A stretch of DNA of 64,000 bases from Pedobacter steynii (GCF_900103665.1 NZ_FNGY01000006.1:1-64000), one strand, 5' to 3'; positions 54,530-63,737 are shown, counted from the stretch's first letter. The notes: generated from the letters alone by a model not told the origin. Translations and numbers: made by a program.

Positions 54530-57016
54530 ATGGTCCTGAAAAGAATAGGTGGCTTTCTTTTGTTTTATGTCTGTCTGTTTAGTTGTATGAACTTGCATGC
54601 TCAAAAGAAAGATACCCTTAACGGATCGCATGAAAAAGATAGCGTAAAGCTGGATTTTGTAGCCAGGATGCAAGCCTTTGCAAAACGCTCTTCAAAGAGC
54701 AGTGCTGAGGAGTTTGCTGCGGATAAGGCAATCATCAGCCAGATCAAGACATTTGATGAGATCAAACGCACCATGCAGAAAGCGAAGATCTATCTTAAGG
54801 CCAATCTGGACACACCTGGAACAAAGCTGGAGCTTGAAGCGATTGATAAAGATTTTGCGATTGCCGGAGATGGCATTTTTACCAACAAAGGTTCTGCACA
54901 AACCTTCCGGAATTTAACAGCTTCTTCAAAAATATTGTCTGAGCTGCTCAATAAAGCAAATGTCAGAAAAATAAAGCTGGATACCCGTCAGGGAGAGCTG
55001 AACAATTTCCGTTATCAACTTGATTCTTTAATGAGCGAACCGGCATTGTTTAAGTTCCCAACGGATTCGGCAACCTTGATGAAGTACCTTCAGAAAATCA
55101 AGGTACTGGCCTATGAAACGAACCCCGTAGACAGTTCACTTAAACTGGCAAGCAACAACGTTCAGACCTTGCTTAACCAGGTAAATATGACCGTTTTTAA
55201 ACTGCAAAGTAGTTTAGAGGAAATTGAATCCTACCAGAAAGATATGGCTAACCATACGTACAAACGAGAGTTTGACAACATTTGGGCACCAGCAACTTAT
55301 TCTCGTCCGTTCGGAGAAATACTGGAATTTTCAAAAACAAAAGGATTATTGACACTTAGCTTTTACGCCGAAAATAACGCTGGTAAATTGATCATGTTGC
55401 TTTTACTTGTAGTAACCTCGTTTGTTTATTTGCGATCACTCAGAAATATTTATAGGGAAAGCAATTTACTGAAACCTGATTTTGACGGTCAGCTGGTACT
55501 TCGATATCCTGTCTTATCGGCAATACTGATGGTATTAAGTTTGTTCCAGTTCTTCTTTATTTCGCCCCCATTTGTTTTAAATGTTATCTTCTGGTCGGTA
55601 TCCTGTGGCTGTCTGACCATTATTTTTAATAAATATGTGAATAAATACTGGATGCGGGTATGGCTGATCATGTTTGTTTTTTTTCTCATCAGTGCAATGG
55701 GTAATCTGGTATTACAGGCTTCAAGGATTGAACGTTGGTTTATGCTGTTGGTTTCGATATTTGGGGTTGTAGTGGGCCTGATCATATTGATGAAAGGACA
55801 GCGGGAAAAGCTAAGGGAAAAATGGATCATCTGGTCTATTGCTTTTATGGTTTTACTGGAATTTATTGCGATAACAGCAAATATTTTCGGTCGGTATAAT
55901 CTGGCAAAAACACTATTTATCGGCGGTTTTTTGAATGTGGTGATCGCGATTCTTTTCCTGTGGGCTGTACGTCTGATTAATGAAGGTTTGTTTTTGGCCT
56001 TTAACGTATATTCGGGGCAGGACAGAAAACTCTTTTACCTCAACTTTGAAAAAGTAGGGAAAAAGGCTCCCTTGTTGTTTTATGTATTGCTTTTTATCGG
56101 TTGGCTGGTATTGGTTGGCCGCAATTTTCCTTCATTTGATTACTTGTCTGAACCACTTCAAAACTTTTTTACTCAGGAACGCATACTTGGAGGTTATACC
56201 TTCAGCATTTACAATCTCGTCCTGTTTATCGCAATTATGCTGATCTCGGTAATTGTATCTAAGGTTGTTTCCTTTTTTGCTTCCGATGGACAGTTTGCTT
56301 CCGGTAAAGAGAATAAGCACGAGCGGCAAGGGATAGGCAGCTGGCTGTTGCTGGTTCGTATTTCTATTCTTTGTATTGGGTTGTTTTTAGCTATAGCAGC
56401 TGCAGGAATTCCGGTCGACCGGATTACGATCGTTTTAGGCGCTTTAGGTGTGGGCATTGGTTTCGGTCTGCAAACTTTGGTCAATAATCTGGTGAGCGGA
56501 TTGATCATTGCATTTGAAAAACCGGTCAACGTTGGGGATATTGTGGATATTGATGGGCAGGGAGGAAAGATGAAATCTATCGGATTCAGAAGCAGTGTCA
56601 TTTCCAATTGGGATGGGGCAGATGTGGTGATGCCCAATGGTGATTTACTGAATGCACACCTGATCAACTGGTCGCTCGGTGGAAATAGAAAAAGAATGTC
56701 CATCACGATCGGTATTGCTTATGATTCGGATCTGGAAAAATGCAGACAGATCCTGATCGGGATCCTGGACAATGACCAGCGGATCAATAAGAACCCTGGT
56801 CCTGTGGTGCAATTTGAGCAGTTTAGCAACAGCTCAATTGATCTGCGAATCTACTTCTGGACAAAACATATTGGCGATATTCCAGCTACGAAAAGTGACC
56901 TGATTGTGGCGATTGCCGATGCTTTTAAAACCAATGGGATTGTTATCCCATTCCCCCAGCAGGACGTTTATCTGCATAGTCCGGAGAAGCCAGATCCAGA
57001 AAAGACAGATTTATAA
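54530..57016 (+). CDS. Large MscS-family mechanosensitive channel
   Basis: This 828-residue inner-membrane channel opens under membrane tension to release solutes after osmotic downshock. It has a signal peptide (ending MNLHAQ), a periplasmic helical region to about residue 290 (similar in layout to MscK/MscM), about seven to ten membrane helices, and the MscS core: pore helix ITIVLGALGVGIGFGLQTLVN followed by KPVNVGDIVDIDGQGGKMKSIG and the C-terminal alpha/beta domain (ISNWDGADVVMPNGDLL). It is transcribed alone and converges on the transporter gene. Confidence 0.94.
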   Translation: MVLKRIGGFLLFYVCLFSCMNLHAQKKDTLNGSHEKDSVKLDFVARMQAFAKRSSKSSAEEFAADKAIISQIKTFDEIKRTMQKAKIYLKANLDTPGTKLELEAIDKDFAIAGDGIFTNKGSAQTFRNLTASSKILSELLNKANVRKIKLDTRQGELNNFRYQLDSLMSEPALFKFPTDSATLMKYLQKIKVLAYETNPVDSSLKLASNNVQTLLNQVNMTVFKLQSSLEEIESYQKDMANHTYKREFDNIWAPATYSRPFGEILEFSKTKGLLTLSFYAENNAGKLIMLLLLVVTSFVYLRSLRNIYRESNLLKPDFDGQLVLRYPVLSAILMVLSLFQFFFISPPFVLNVIFWSVSCGCLTIIFNKYVNKYWMRVWLIMFVFFLISAMGNLVLQASRIERWFMLLVSIFGVVVGLIILMKGQREKLREKWIIWSIAFMVLLEFIAITANIFGRYNLAKTLFIGGFLNVVIAILFLWAVRLINEGLFLAFNVYSGQDRKLFYLNFEKVGKKAPLLFYVLLFIGWLVLVGRNFPSFDYLSEPLQNFFTQERILGGYTFSIYNLVLFIAIMLISVIVSKVVSFFASDGQFASGKENKHERQGIGSWLLLVRISILCIGLFLAIAAAGIPVDRITIVLGALGVGIGFGLQTLVNNLVSGLIIAFEKPVNVGDIVDIDGQGGKMKSIGFRSSVISNWDGADVVMPNGDLLNAHLINWSLGGNRKRMSITIGIAYDSDLEKCRQILIGILDNDQRINKNPGPVVQFEQFSNSSIDLRIYFWTKHIGDIPATKSDLIVAIADAFKTNGIVIPFPQQDVYLHSPEKPDPEKTDL

Positions 57017-57048
57017 ATGCTGAATTCATTGATGCGATGATGTGCATT

Positions 57049-58311
57049 TTACGAATTAAGCGTTGAGGCGGCTTCTTTTGCTATTTGTTGACTTCGTGTT
57101 TTTATGGTTGAAATGAAGACAGCGGAAAGTAAGCAGATGAAGGAGATCACCATGAAAATACTTCCCGTAGCTCCTGTAGCATCTATCACGAAGCCAAATA
57201 AAGGTTCTCCCAATGCGGCAAACAAGTAACCTGTCATGTTCATAAAACCGATGCCGGTTCCTATGGTGTTTTTCGGGAGCATCTGCGGACTCAACGGCCA
57301 GAAATTTGCCTGAGGCCCATATACAAAAAATCCTGCCAGAAACATCAGGGCTCCGCCCAGAAGAAGGTTGGAGGACGGGGAAATATAGATCAGGATGCTG
57401 AGGATGGCACTGATGATCATTCCCAGTCTGATGGAGGCAATTCTATCGCCTTTAAAAACTGAATCCGATAAAGCTCCAAAGGAGATTGCACCGGTGGCCA
57501 TGCCAATTGGTAAAAGTAGAGTCACCCAAAGGTATTGGGGATTTTCCTTCCATCCTTTACCTAAGTAATGTACAGGGACCCAGAAAATCAGGCCATATCT
57601 GGCCATACTTTCAAAACCAAAGGATAGGGAAGCTTTGATGAAATTTGGATTTCTTATCACGGTCTTATATCGGTCAAGCCAGCTGTCTCCGGCTGCATTG
57701 GCCGGTTCAGCTTGTTTTTTGGCTTCAACCGATTCCGTATCGGTTGGCTTATCGCGGATAAATATCAGAAAGATCAGGGCGGCAAATGCCAGGGGGATCA
57801 GAGGCAGACGGAACAACATGCGCCATTCCAGGTGCATTTGTATCAGAATGATAGAAAAAAGATAAGTCACGACAGAGGACAGGCCTGCGGCCATGGTATA
57901 GAAACCAAAGGCCTTTCCATGTTCGTCTTTGTGCCACCAGTTGGAAATAACCTTAGCTCCGGGTGCCCAGGCCATGGATTGGAAATAGCCGTTCATTGCC
58001 CAAAGTAACATGATTAACATGGGGTTACTGCTGAAGCTGATGGCCACATTTGCGGCGATTGACAAGAATGCACCGGTAGGGACCATCACTCTGGCGCTTA
58101 TTCTATCTGCAAGGTTTCCATTGATCAATTGGCCTATGGAGTAGCCGATCAGCATAGAGAAACTGATCCATCCGATCGTGGTGTAGGAAATGGCCAAAGC
58201 GGAGCCCATGTCTTTTACTGCCCAACCGAAATTATGACGTCCGGTATAAAAGAACAGGTAACAGAGCATGGTTACCAATAACATTTTCCACTGTTGATTT
58301 CTAAAAGACAT
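57049..58311 (-). CDS. MFS transporter, organophosphate:phosphate antiporter-like
   Basis: This 420-residue transporter has about twelve membrane helices and resembles the GlpT/UhpT (OPA) branch: YLFFYTGRHNFGWA in helix 1, a MFS motif A segment NGNLADRISARVMVP, and NGYFQSMAWAPGAKVISNWW in helix 4-5, close to the OPA pattern. It starts 12 bp after the dehydrogenase gene, so the two form one operon. A phosphorylated or anionic substrate is plausible. Confidence 0.88.
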   Translation of the reverse strand: MSFRNQQWKMLLVTMLCYLFFYTGRHNFGWAVKDMGSALAISYTTIGWISFSMLIGYSIGQLINGNLADRISARVMVPTGAFLSIAANVAISFSSNPMLIMLLWAMNGYFQSMAWAPGAKVISNWWHKDEHGKAFGFYTMAAGLSSVVTYLFSIILIQMHLEWRMLFRLPLIPLAFAALIFLIFIRDKPTDTESVEAKKQAEPANAAGDSWLDRYKTVIRNPNFIKASLSFGFESMARYGLIFWVPVHYLGKGWKENPQYLWVTLLLPIGMATGAISFGALSDSVFKGDRIASIRLGMIISAILSILIYISPSSNLLLGGALMFLAGFFVYGPQANFWPLSPQMLPKNTIGTGIGFMNMTGYLFAALGEPLFGFVIDATGATGSIFMVISFICLLSAVFISTIKTRSQQIAKEAASTLNS

Positions 58312-58322
58312 AGGAATGCAGG

Positions 58323-59399
58323 TTATTGGTTCATTTTTATACCTACCCTCAGAGGGCGGTGTTTAATCGCGTACTCAAAGGCTTCCTGAGCTTCTGCTAA
58401 GGGGAATTCTTTGGAAACCACCTCCGAAAATGGAAAATGTAGATGATGATCGGTGATGAAATTCAGGGCATATTGCAGGTCCTCGAAATTGTAATTGTGC
58501 AGACCTTTGATGGTAATGAGTTTTCTGATGACCTGCTCGGCATCAATACCGATTTTCCTGGTCTTGAAAACAGCTCCTGCCCAGATGGCCGTTCCACCGA
58601 TGGTTAATGATTCAATCCCCATCTCAATGGCATCTGGAGAACCACTCATATCGAATACGACATCAATTTTATGATTGGCCAATGTTTCTGTCAGGTTTGT
58701 CTCTTTAGTGGAATTGTAGCTGAAATCGGCACCAAATGCCTTTGATCCTTCGAGGCGCTCGTCGATTACATCCACTGCAATAACCGCTTTGGCTCCTGCT
58801 ATCTTGCTCATCGCTGCGGCAATGTTTCCGAGCAGACCTAAACCGGTAATCAATATGTTTTTTCCTTCTACAGGGCCAGCCAACCTCATGGCTCCGGCAA
58901 CAGTAGCCATGGCACAATTGATGGTTGCAGCAATGGGTAGGGGCAATCCCTCAGGGATTTTCAGTATACAGGTGTGTTCTTTCAGGATGCAATACTCACT
59001 TAGTCCTCCATGAAAAGCGTCTTCTGCTATGATCTGTGCATGGCCATATTTGAACAGACCTTCCGATTTTTGAGGCATGCCTTTCGATAACCAGTTTTCC
59101 TGAGGAGTGCAGCAAAATATTGCCCAGGTAACCAGGTCTCCTTTAGATAAGGTATTTCCGGCCATGTCTGTTCCGGGATGGTCTTTGTCCAATGTGACAA
59201 TCCGGCCAACAATCTCGTGTCCAAGGACAGTGGGTGTTTTTTCCTTTCTCAGACCAGCAAATGTATGTAAGTCGCTCCCGCAAATGGTGGTATAGAGATT
59301 CTCAATAAGTACCTCTCCGGATTTGAGTGCTGGTATTGCTCTTTCTTCTGATGTCAGCTTTTTGCCAGCTGCCTCAAAGACCATGATATTTCCTTTCAT
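58323..59399 (-). CDS. Zinc-type alcohol dehydrogenase, HpnZ-like (phosphonate-associated)
   Basis: This medium-chain dehydrogenase has 358 residues from the ATG at 59399, chosen because MKGNIMVFEAAGKK is the family start; ATGs at 59408 and 59426 are possible. The catalytic zinc site begins with CGSDLHTFAG and GHEIVG; the NAD-binding loop is ITGLGLLGNIAAAMSK. The sequence GMPQKSEGLFKYGHA matches the phosphonate-catabolism dehydrogenase group (HpnZ). The structural-zinc cysteines are lost: the CxxCxxC...C lobe has become CCTPQENWLSKG with no equivalent spacing. With the OPA-type transporter it may handle a phosphonate or phosphorylated alcohol. Confidence 0.85.
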   Translation of the reverse strand: MKGNIMVFEAAGKKLTSEERAIPALKSGEVLIENLYTTICGSDLHTFAGLRKEKTPTVLGHEIVGRIVTLDKDHPGTDMAGNTLSKGDLVTWAIFCCTPQENWLSKGMPQKSEGLFKYGHAQIIAEDAFHGGLSEYCILKEHTCILKIPEGLPLPIAATINCAMATVAGAMRLAGPVEGKNILITGLGLLGNIAAAMSKIAGAKAVIAVDVIDERLEGSKAFGADFSYNSTKETNLTETLANHKIDVVFDMSGSPDAIEMGIESLTIGGTAIWAGAVFKTRKIGIDAEQVIRKLITIKGLHNYNFEDLQYALNFITDHHLHFPFSEVVSKEFPLAEAQEAFEYAIKHRPLRVGIKMNQ

Positions 59400-59428
59400 A
59401 ATTTGCATATTCTTAATATAGCGCATAA

Positions 59429-59452
59429 TTACTAAACAATTGTTTAGTAATA
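59429..59452. promoter_or_regulatory. Perfect 24-bp palindrome upstream of the dehydrogenase operon
   Basis: The centre ACTAAACAATTGTTTAGT extends to a perfect 24-base palindrome, 30 bases ahead of the preferred dehydrogenase start, where it would cover the core promoter. The type is typical of TetR-family operators, but no regulator gene is next to it. Confidence 0.7.
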
Positions 59453-59524
59453 TTAAACTGTATGTTAGGAAATTGTTATTTTACAGAAGGATACAAAACG
59501 CTGGGATACCTGACCGAATACGAG

Positions 59525-59562
59525 AAAAGGTTTGTCACAATTAAATTTGTGACAAACCTTTT
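59525..59562. promoter_or_regulatory. Perfect 16-bp inverted repeat upstream of the small gene
   Basis: Arms 59525-59540 and 59547-59562 (core GTTTGTCACAA / TTGTGACAAAC) flank TTAAAT. It lies in the divergent gap, 40 bases before the small gene's start, and a TGACTTTG box similar to the TAnnTTTG consensus follows at about 59569. No gene ends here, so an operator or leader hairpin is more likely than a terminator. Confidence 0.5.
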
Positions 59563-59602
59563 GCTAATTGACTTTGTTTAATCAGTTCCTAACTTAATTA
59601 TT

Positions 59603-59857
59603 ATGCAAATTGAAGTAAAAGAACCCGGCACAGGAGCGTTGTTGCGACTGGATGCAAAAACCGAAAACTACAAAGGACTACACGGAATGAGAATCAGATA
59701 CCCAAACGGTGCCAGCTTTTTTATTGTTGCCAAATCTGGAGCCTGGCGTTCGGCAGATGACCATCATGTGGCCCCTGGCTTTTTAGCGAATATTGGTTTA
59801 GCATTAGAAGGAAGAAAACTAAGTGAGCAGATTGTGGATCATGAGTACCATTCTTAA
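59603..59857 (+). CDS. Small conserved-looking protein of unknown function
   Basis: This 84-residue protein has a good start (ATG at 59603) and a compact composition (GTGALLRLDAKTENYKGLHG, then MRIRYPNGASFFIVAKSGAW) with a histidine-bearing part (DDHHVAPGFLANIG). No signal or membrane segment is seen, and I recognise no family. The last 4 bases overlap the converging PepSY gene. The strong inverted repeat upstream argues that it is a real, regulated gene. Confidence 0.65.
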   Translation: MQIEVKEPGTGALLRLDAKTENYKGLHGMRIRYPNGASFFIVAKSGAWRSADDHHVAPGFLANIGLALEGRKLSEQIVDHEYHS

Positions 59858-61389
59858 AAAACTGTTAATCCTGTATTGAGTACCAAAATATAGCCCAGCA
59901 TAAAAACGATAAAAAAGGATAAGGAAAGCGAGAAATAACGGGTTACACCAGGACTTCCTTTTTTGAAAGGCAGCAGGAATAAAACATTAAATATCTCCGC
60001 AAGTATTGCGCATACAAAATTCAGGCTCACCAGCACACAGGTAAAAGCAATGGCAAATACCGCCGGTTGAAGGATTATGCCTGAACCCAAACCATAAAGC
60101 GCGCCTGAAAGTGCTGTTAAAGGCCATACGATCGCCGCATATTTAAATCCGCTTTTGAGGTTACTTTTGAAGTTCTGCCATAGCGGGATTTTAAACTTGG
60201 GTGCTTTTTCTTTTTTAGGACTTTCTACTAAGACATCTGTTTGTTTTTGTCTTTTTTCTTTCTGCTTTTTAAAACGGGGCCACCAGATGATGAATCCTGT
60301 AATCAATAAGGCCAGTGGGATTAAGCCTCCGATTAGTGCTAAAATCTGTGTAGGGAGGCCGCCAAAACTACCGTAATGAATGGGCGTAAGCCAGCTCAGA
60401 TAAGCATTGCCTACATTAGGAAAGTCTTTTCTGCTGTTCAGCAGAATCTTACCGGTATACTGATCTACCGTTAGCATCTCTCTTTTTCCTTCTTTTGGCA
60501 GCTGACCGGAAATCATATCGAACCTGTAAACGCCAAACTTATCTTCAGGAAGAGCCAGTCCTCCTATATGGGCATCAGGCATTTGCGCTTTTACCTTTTC
60601 GATGACCTGCTTTAATGGCATTTGCAGAATATTTTTCTGATACTGGGATTTAGCCCCAAAGACTTGTTGTAAACCCGCCGGGTTTTTACCACTGAAGATA
60701 AATAAAAGCGGAATAACAAGATTGGAAAAGGTAATGCAAAAGCCGGTCAGGCTGAGCATAAAAACAACCGGAGAAGAATAAAATCCAAGCACATTATGCC
60801 AGTCGTAATTCTGACGTTTGAACTTGCCGCTGAATTTTACCCTGAGAACTGACTTCAGTTGCTTCCATTTTTTAGGTAACCATAGACGCAGACCGGAAAT
60901 GGTCAGAATCAGCAAGCAGAGCGATGCCATACCAACAATGTAACGGCCAATGGTTGGAACGAGTAAAGTCCGGTGTAAGTCCATTACAACACGGATAAAT
61001 GAACTGGAAATAATTCTTTTTCCACTCAGTTTACCGTTATAGGGATTTATAAAGAACTGTTCTTCTGTTTTAAAATTGAAGGCGCTATAGGCTTCTAAAG
61101 GGCTATCTCCCTTTTCGACCATGACGTAATCAAATTTTAACTTAGGGTTTTGTTGCCTGATTTGAGGAATCAGTTCATCAAAAGATAATTTTTTTTGTTG
61201 GGCAATGATATCAAATAACTCTTTGTTTAAAGCCCGGTCTATTTCATCCTGGAAAACCAGAATGCTTCCTGTAGCACCCACAAAGGCGAGAATGGCACCC
61301 GCGATGATGCCCAGGTAAGTATGCCATTTGCCGAACCAGCGTTTTTGATGTTTTGCCCATTCCCAGGACCTTTTTATTCTTGTTGCCAT
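59854..61389 (-). CDS. PepSY-TM domain protein
   Basis: This 511-residue inner-membrane protein has an N-terminal helix (TYLGIIAGAILAFVGATGSI), a PepSY domain (LSFDELIPQIRQQNPKLKFDY), two central helices (VGMASLCLLILTISGLRLW; FYSSPVVFMLSLTGFCITF), a second PepSY-like part (KQVIEKVKAQMPDAHIGGLA) and helix ILALIGGLIPLALLITGFIIW, then two extra helices at the end (about 420-510). Family members are often iron-regulated and may reduce or release ferric siderophores. It lies downstream of a DUF6686-like gene and a Fur-like box on the same strand. Confidence 0.9.
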   Translation of the reverse strand: MATRIKRSWEWAKHQKRWFGKWHTYLGIIAGAILAFVGATGSILVFQDEIDRALNKELFDIIAQQKKLSFDELIPQIRQQNPKLKFDYVMVEKGDSPLEAYSAFNFKTEEQFFINPYNGKLSGKRIISSSFIRVVMDLHRTLLVPTIGRYIVGMASLCLLILTISGLRLWLPKKWKQLKSVLRVKFSGKFKRQNYDWHNVLGFYSSPVVFMLSLTGFCITFSNLVIPLLFIFSGKNPAGLQQVFGAKSQYQKNILQMPLKQVIEKVKAQMPDAHIGGLALPEDKFGVYRFDMISGQLPKEGKREMLTVDQYTGKILLNSRKDFPNVGNAYLSWLTPIHYGSFGGLPTQILALIGGLIPLALLITGFIIWWPRFKKQKEKRQKQTDVLVESPKKEKAPKFKIPLWQNFKSNLKSGFKYAAIVWPLTALSGALYGLGSGIILQPAVFAIAFTCVLVSLNFVCAILAEIFNVLFLLPFKKGSPGVTRYFSLSLSFFIVFMLGYILVLNTGLTVF

Positions 61390-61545
61390 TTGTAAATTGT
61401 ACTTAATGATAAAAGCAATAGGATATTTTGCCTTGATGCCATGTTTTTTGTGAATGAATCAGAAATATGCCTGAAAATTTAGACAGGCCAGGTTCAGGAT
61501 CAAGGATGTAAAGTGCAAAGACCGTATAGGCATAGGATCATTTTT

Positions 61546-61731
61546 ATGGCCAGCAATAGTAAGAAGATGCAGATCGCAATACGCTTTACAATGTTCATAT
61601 TGATGGTGCTTTTTTTGACCTTTTCCTTCAACTTTAACATTAATTTTAAGCCTGGACCATTTGATAGATTTGTTGCATGTAAACTGCCTGGTGCAGCGCT
61701 GCAAAGAATTCATGCCACTCTACCCGGGTAA
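61546..61731 (+). CDS. Doubtful small membrane peptide
   Basis: A 61-codon frame with ATG encodes one hydrophobic helix (AIRFTMFILMVLFLTFSFNF). It overlaps the 3' end of the DUF6686-like gene on the other strand by 86 bases. The intergenic gap between that gene and the PepSY gene is 256 bases, so a small gene is possible there, but the antisense overlap and lack of family make it doubtful. Confidence 0.2.
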   Translation: MASNSKKMQIAIRFTMFILMVLFLTFSFNFNINFKPGPFDRFVACKLPGAALQRIHATLPG

Positions 61732-61966
61732 AAACGAGGCTGATATCCGGAAATGGTGAGGCCAGAATGACCACTTCCAGTCCGTCAGGATGGTGTTCAA
61801 TATAGTCATCAAACTGAAGTCCTCTGGTGGAATCTACAAAGGCATTGAACTGTTCAAAAGAAAAAGTGATTAAAACATTCCTGTTCCATATATTGACAAT
61901 TTTGCAGTCCATGCAATGTGTCACGGAAACATCTCCCTCACGACTGATTATAGTTGGTTTACACAT
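61646..61966 (-). CDS. DUF6686-like small protein
   Basis: This 106-residue cytoplasmic protein (ATG at 61966, MCKPTIISREGDV) resembles DUF6686: CMDCKIVNIWNRNVLITFSF with a Cys pair, then FEQFNAFVDSTRGLQFDDYI. An upstream in-frame ATG at 62086 would place the Fur-like box directly at the start codon and add 40 unlike residues, so the shorter form is preferred. It lies upstream of the PepSY gene on the same strand and may share its iron control. Confidence 0.72.
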   Translation of the reverse strand: MCKPTIISREGDVSVTHCMDCKIVNIWNRNVLITFSFEQFNAFVDSTRGLQFDDYIEHHPDGLEVVILASPFPDISLVFTRVEWHEFFAALHQAVYMQQIYQMVQA

Positions 61967-62085
61967 AAGCTTTATTTTGCATTTTAATAGGTTAAGTTTT
62001 TCCTGATTCCGGCAATGAGCAGGTTGTTTGCATACAGCTGTGGGATATGCTCCATAAATAACCATGTCCGTTGCAAATCTGTACA
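61967..62085. other. Leader between the Fur-like box and the DUF6686-like gene
   Basis: About 120 bases with no clear gene; the frame open here on the minus strand is judged non-coding leader. Confidence 0.35.
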
Positions 62086-62108
62086 TTATTTAGAATAATT
62101 ACAAATAA
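62086..62108. promoter_or_regulatory. Fur-like iron box
   Basis: TTATTTAGAATAATTACAAATAA differs at two positions from a perfect palindrome built on TTATTTAGAAT, the kind of site found before iron-uptake genes in this phylum. It lies 120 bases upstream of the DUF6686-like gene. To the right, 275 bases with no gene lead to the PAS protein. Confidence 0.55.
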
Positions 62109-62383
62109 GTAAGGTGAATGATTGCTCATGACCTGGCTGACTCAATCGGGGAATTCATGTTTTAACGCGATACTTAAACTAATGTGCTTTCCAGTTGTTG
62201 TATTTACATCATCAGAACCTAACCTATTGAAAATCATGAAAAATTGAACGCAGGCTATCCGCAAAGCAGTTCTTGCTTCCAGTCGACCGAAAAAAATCTG
62301 AAATTCAGCATCAAAAAATTACTTTTAGTGTTTAAATAATGCTACATTTCCTTAAACAGGATGAGAAGGGTATAAGCTAAACA

Positions 62384-63703
62384 ATGGAAAATAATAGTTA
62401 TTATCATTTATTTGAAAAGTCCCCACTGCCAATGTGGGTGGTTGACATCAGTACGCTCCGTTTTCTTGACGTAAATCATGCTGCCATAGTACATTATGGT
62501 TTTTCCAAGGATGAGTTTTTAGTGATGACGGTTACTGATATATTGGCTCCTGAGGACGTTCCTCTTGTTAAAAATGAAAATACCTTAAGGCATGTTAAAA
62601 AGAACGGACAGCTGATACATGTCGAAATAGAGAGTAATCAGATGGAATTCAAAGGGACGCTTGCCAGACTGGTATTGAGTCATGATATTACAGAAAGAAT
62701 CGCTCATCAGAAAGAGATTTTGGAAAATGTGGAACGCTATGATATTGTATCCAAAGCAACCAGTGATGTCGTTTGGGATTATGACCTGACTACAAAGGTG
62801 GTAAGTTGGAATCAGGGAATCAATGGTGTTTTAAAATACGAAACCATAGGCAATACGACAGATATTGACTGGTGGAGAGATCGGGTTCATCCCGAAGACC
62901 AGCAGCGGGTTTTGGCCGGATTTGATGAAAGTTTAATCAATGGAGGAAAAAGCTGGGAAGATAAATATCGCTTCTTTTGTGGTGATGGGAGTTACAGATA
63001 TATACAGGACAGGGGATACATCGGTTTGGATGAACACGGAACAGCCTATAGGATGATTGGTGCAATGCAGGATATCACCAGACAGATGGAGGAAGAACAC
63101 TGGTCAAAATTGCTGGAATCTGTCATTATCAATACTACCGATGGGGTCTTGATTACAGATGCCAATTATGATGCCGGCTTGTCTATTGTTTATGTAAATG
63201 ATGCTTTGGTTGAAATGTCTGGTTATTCAAGAACAGAATTGATTGGTGCCCGTCCCGACATTTTTCATGGTGATGATCATAACCAGCAGGGTTTGGAAAA
63301 AATATATCAGGCGATAAAAAAGAAGGAACCATGCAATATTGAGCTTAGCAATTATACGAAAGAAGGCAGGTTATATGATGTCAGTATTAATCTCTCTCCG
63401 GTTACCAATAGTGTTGGAGAGATTACACACTGGATTTCTATCAGAAGGGACATTACAGAGACCAGGGCTTATGTAAAAGCCATAGAAGCGCAGAATAAAA
63501 AAATGATGAATATAGCCTGGTTGCAATCGCATAAGGTTCGGGGGCCTTTGACGAGGATCATGTCTTTGGTGGAACTTCTTGCAAATTCAGATCCGGATAA
63601 CGAAACGAAGGTTTTACTGGAATATTTATCTAAATCTGCAATGGAACTGGATGAAATAATTGTCGATATCACGAACCATGCCGGCAACCACAACGTAGAT
63701 TAG
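62384..63703 (+). CDS. Triple-PAS protein ending in a kinase dimerisation (DHp) helix, no ATPase domain
   Basis: This 439-residue cytoplasmic sensor has PAS domains at about 5-110 (YHLFEKSPLPMWVVDISTLR), 125-235 (PAS_3 type: VWDYDLTTKVVSWNQGI; HPEDQQRVL) and 240-365 (TTDGVLITDANYDAGLSIVY; GARPDIFHGDD), then a DHp-like segment at about 370-432 with His383 in LQSHKVRGPLTRIMSL. This is the H-box of Bacteroidota PAS histidine kinases, but the protein stops before the HATPase domain. It starts 35 bases before the next PAS gene, so the pair may act together. Confidence 0.85.
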   Translation: MENNSYYHLFEKSPLPMWVVDISTLRFLDVNHAAIVHYGFSKDEFLVMTVTDILAPEDVPLVKNENTLRHVKKNGQLIHVEIESNQMEFKGTLARLVLSHDITERIAHQKEILENVERYDIVSKATSDVVWDYDLTTKVVSWNQGINGVLKYETIGNTTDIDWWRDRVHPEDQQRVLAGFDESLINGGKSWEDKYRFFCGDGSYRYIQDRGYIGLDEHGTAYRMIGAMQDITRQMEEEHWSKLLESVIINTTDGVLITDANYDAGLSIVYVNDALVEMSGYSRTELIGARPDIFHGDDHNQQGLEKIYQAIKKKEPCNIELSNYTKEGRLYDVSINLSPVTNSVGEITHWISIRRDITETRAYVKAIEAQNKKMMNIAWLQSHKVRGPLTRIMSLVELLANSDPDNETKVLLEYLSKSAMELDEIIVDITNHAGNHNVD

Positions 63704-63737
63704 CAGCATATAGAAACTAAATCATATTGAAAAACTA

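Noticed and set aside
56209..56706. Minus-strand 165-codon frame inside the MscS gene
   Set aside because: It is antisense to the strongly conserved MscS pore region and proline/isoleucine-rich without a fold.
61459..61713. Minus-strand 84-codon frame between the PepSY and DUF6686-like genes
   Set aside because: It overlaps the DUF6686-like gene in another frame, is rich in His/Lys/Cys with no fold, and mirrors a hydrophobic stretch on the other strand.
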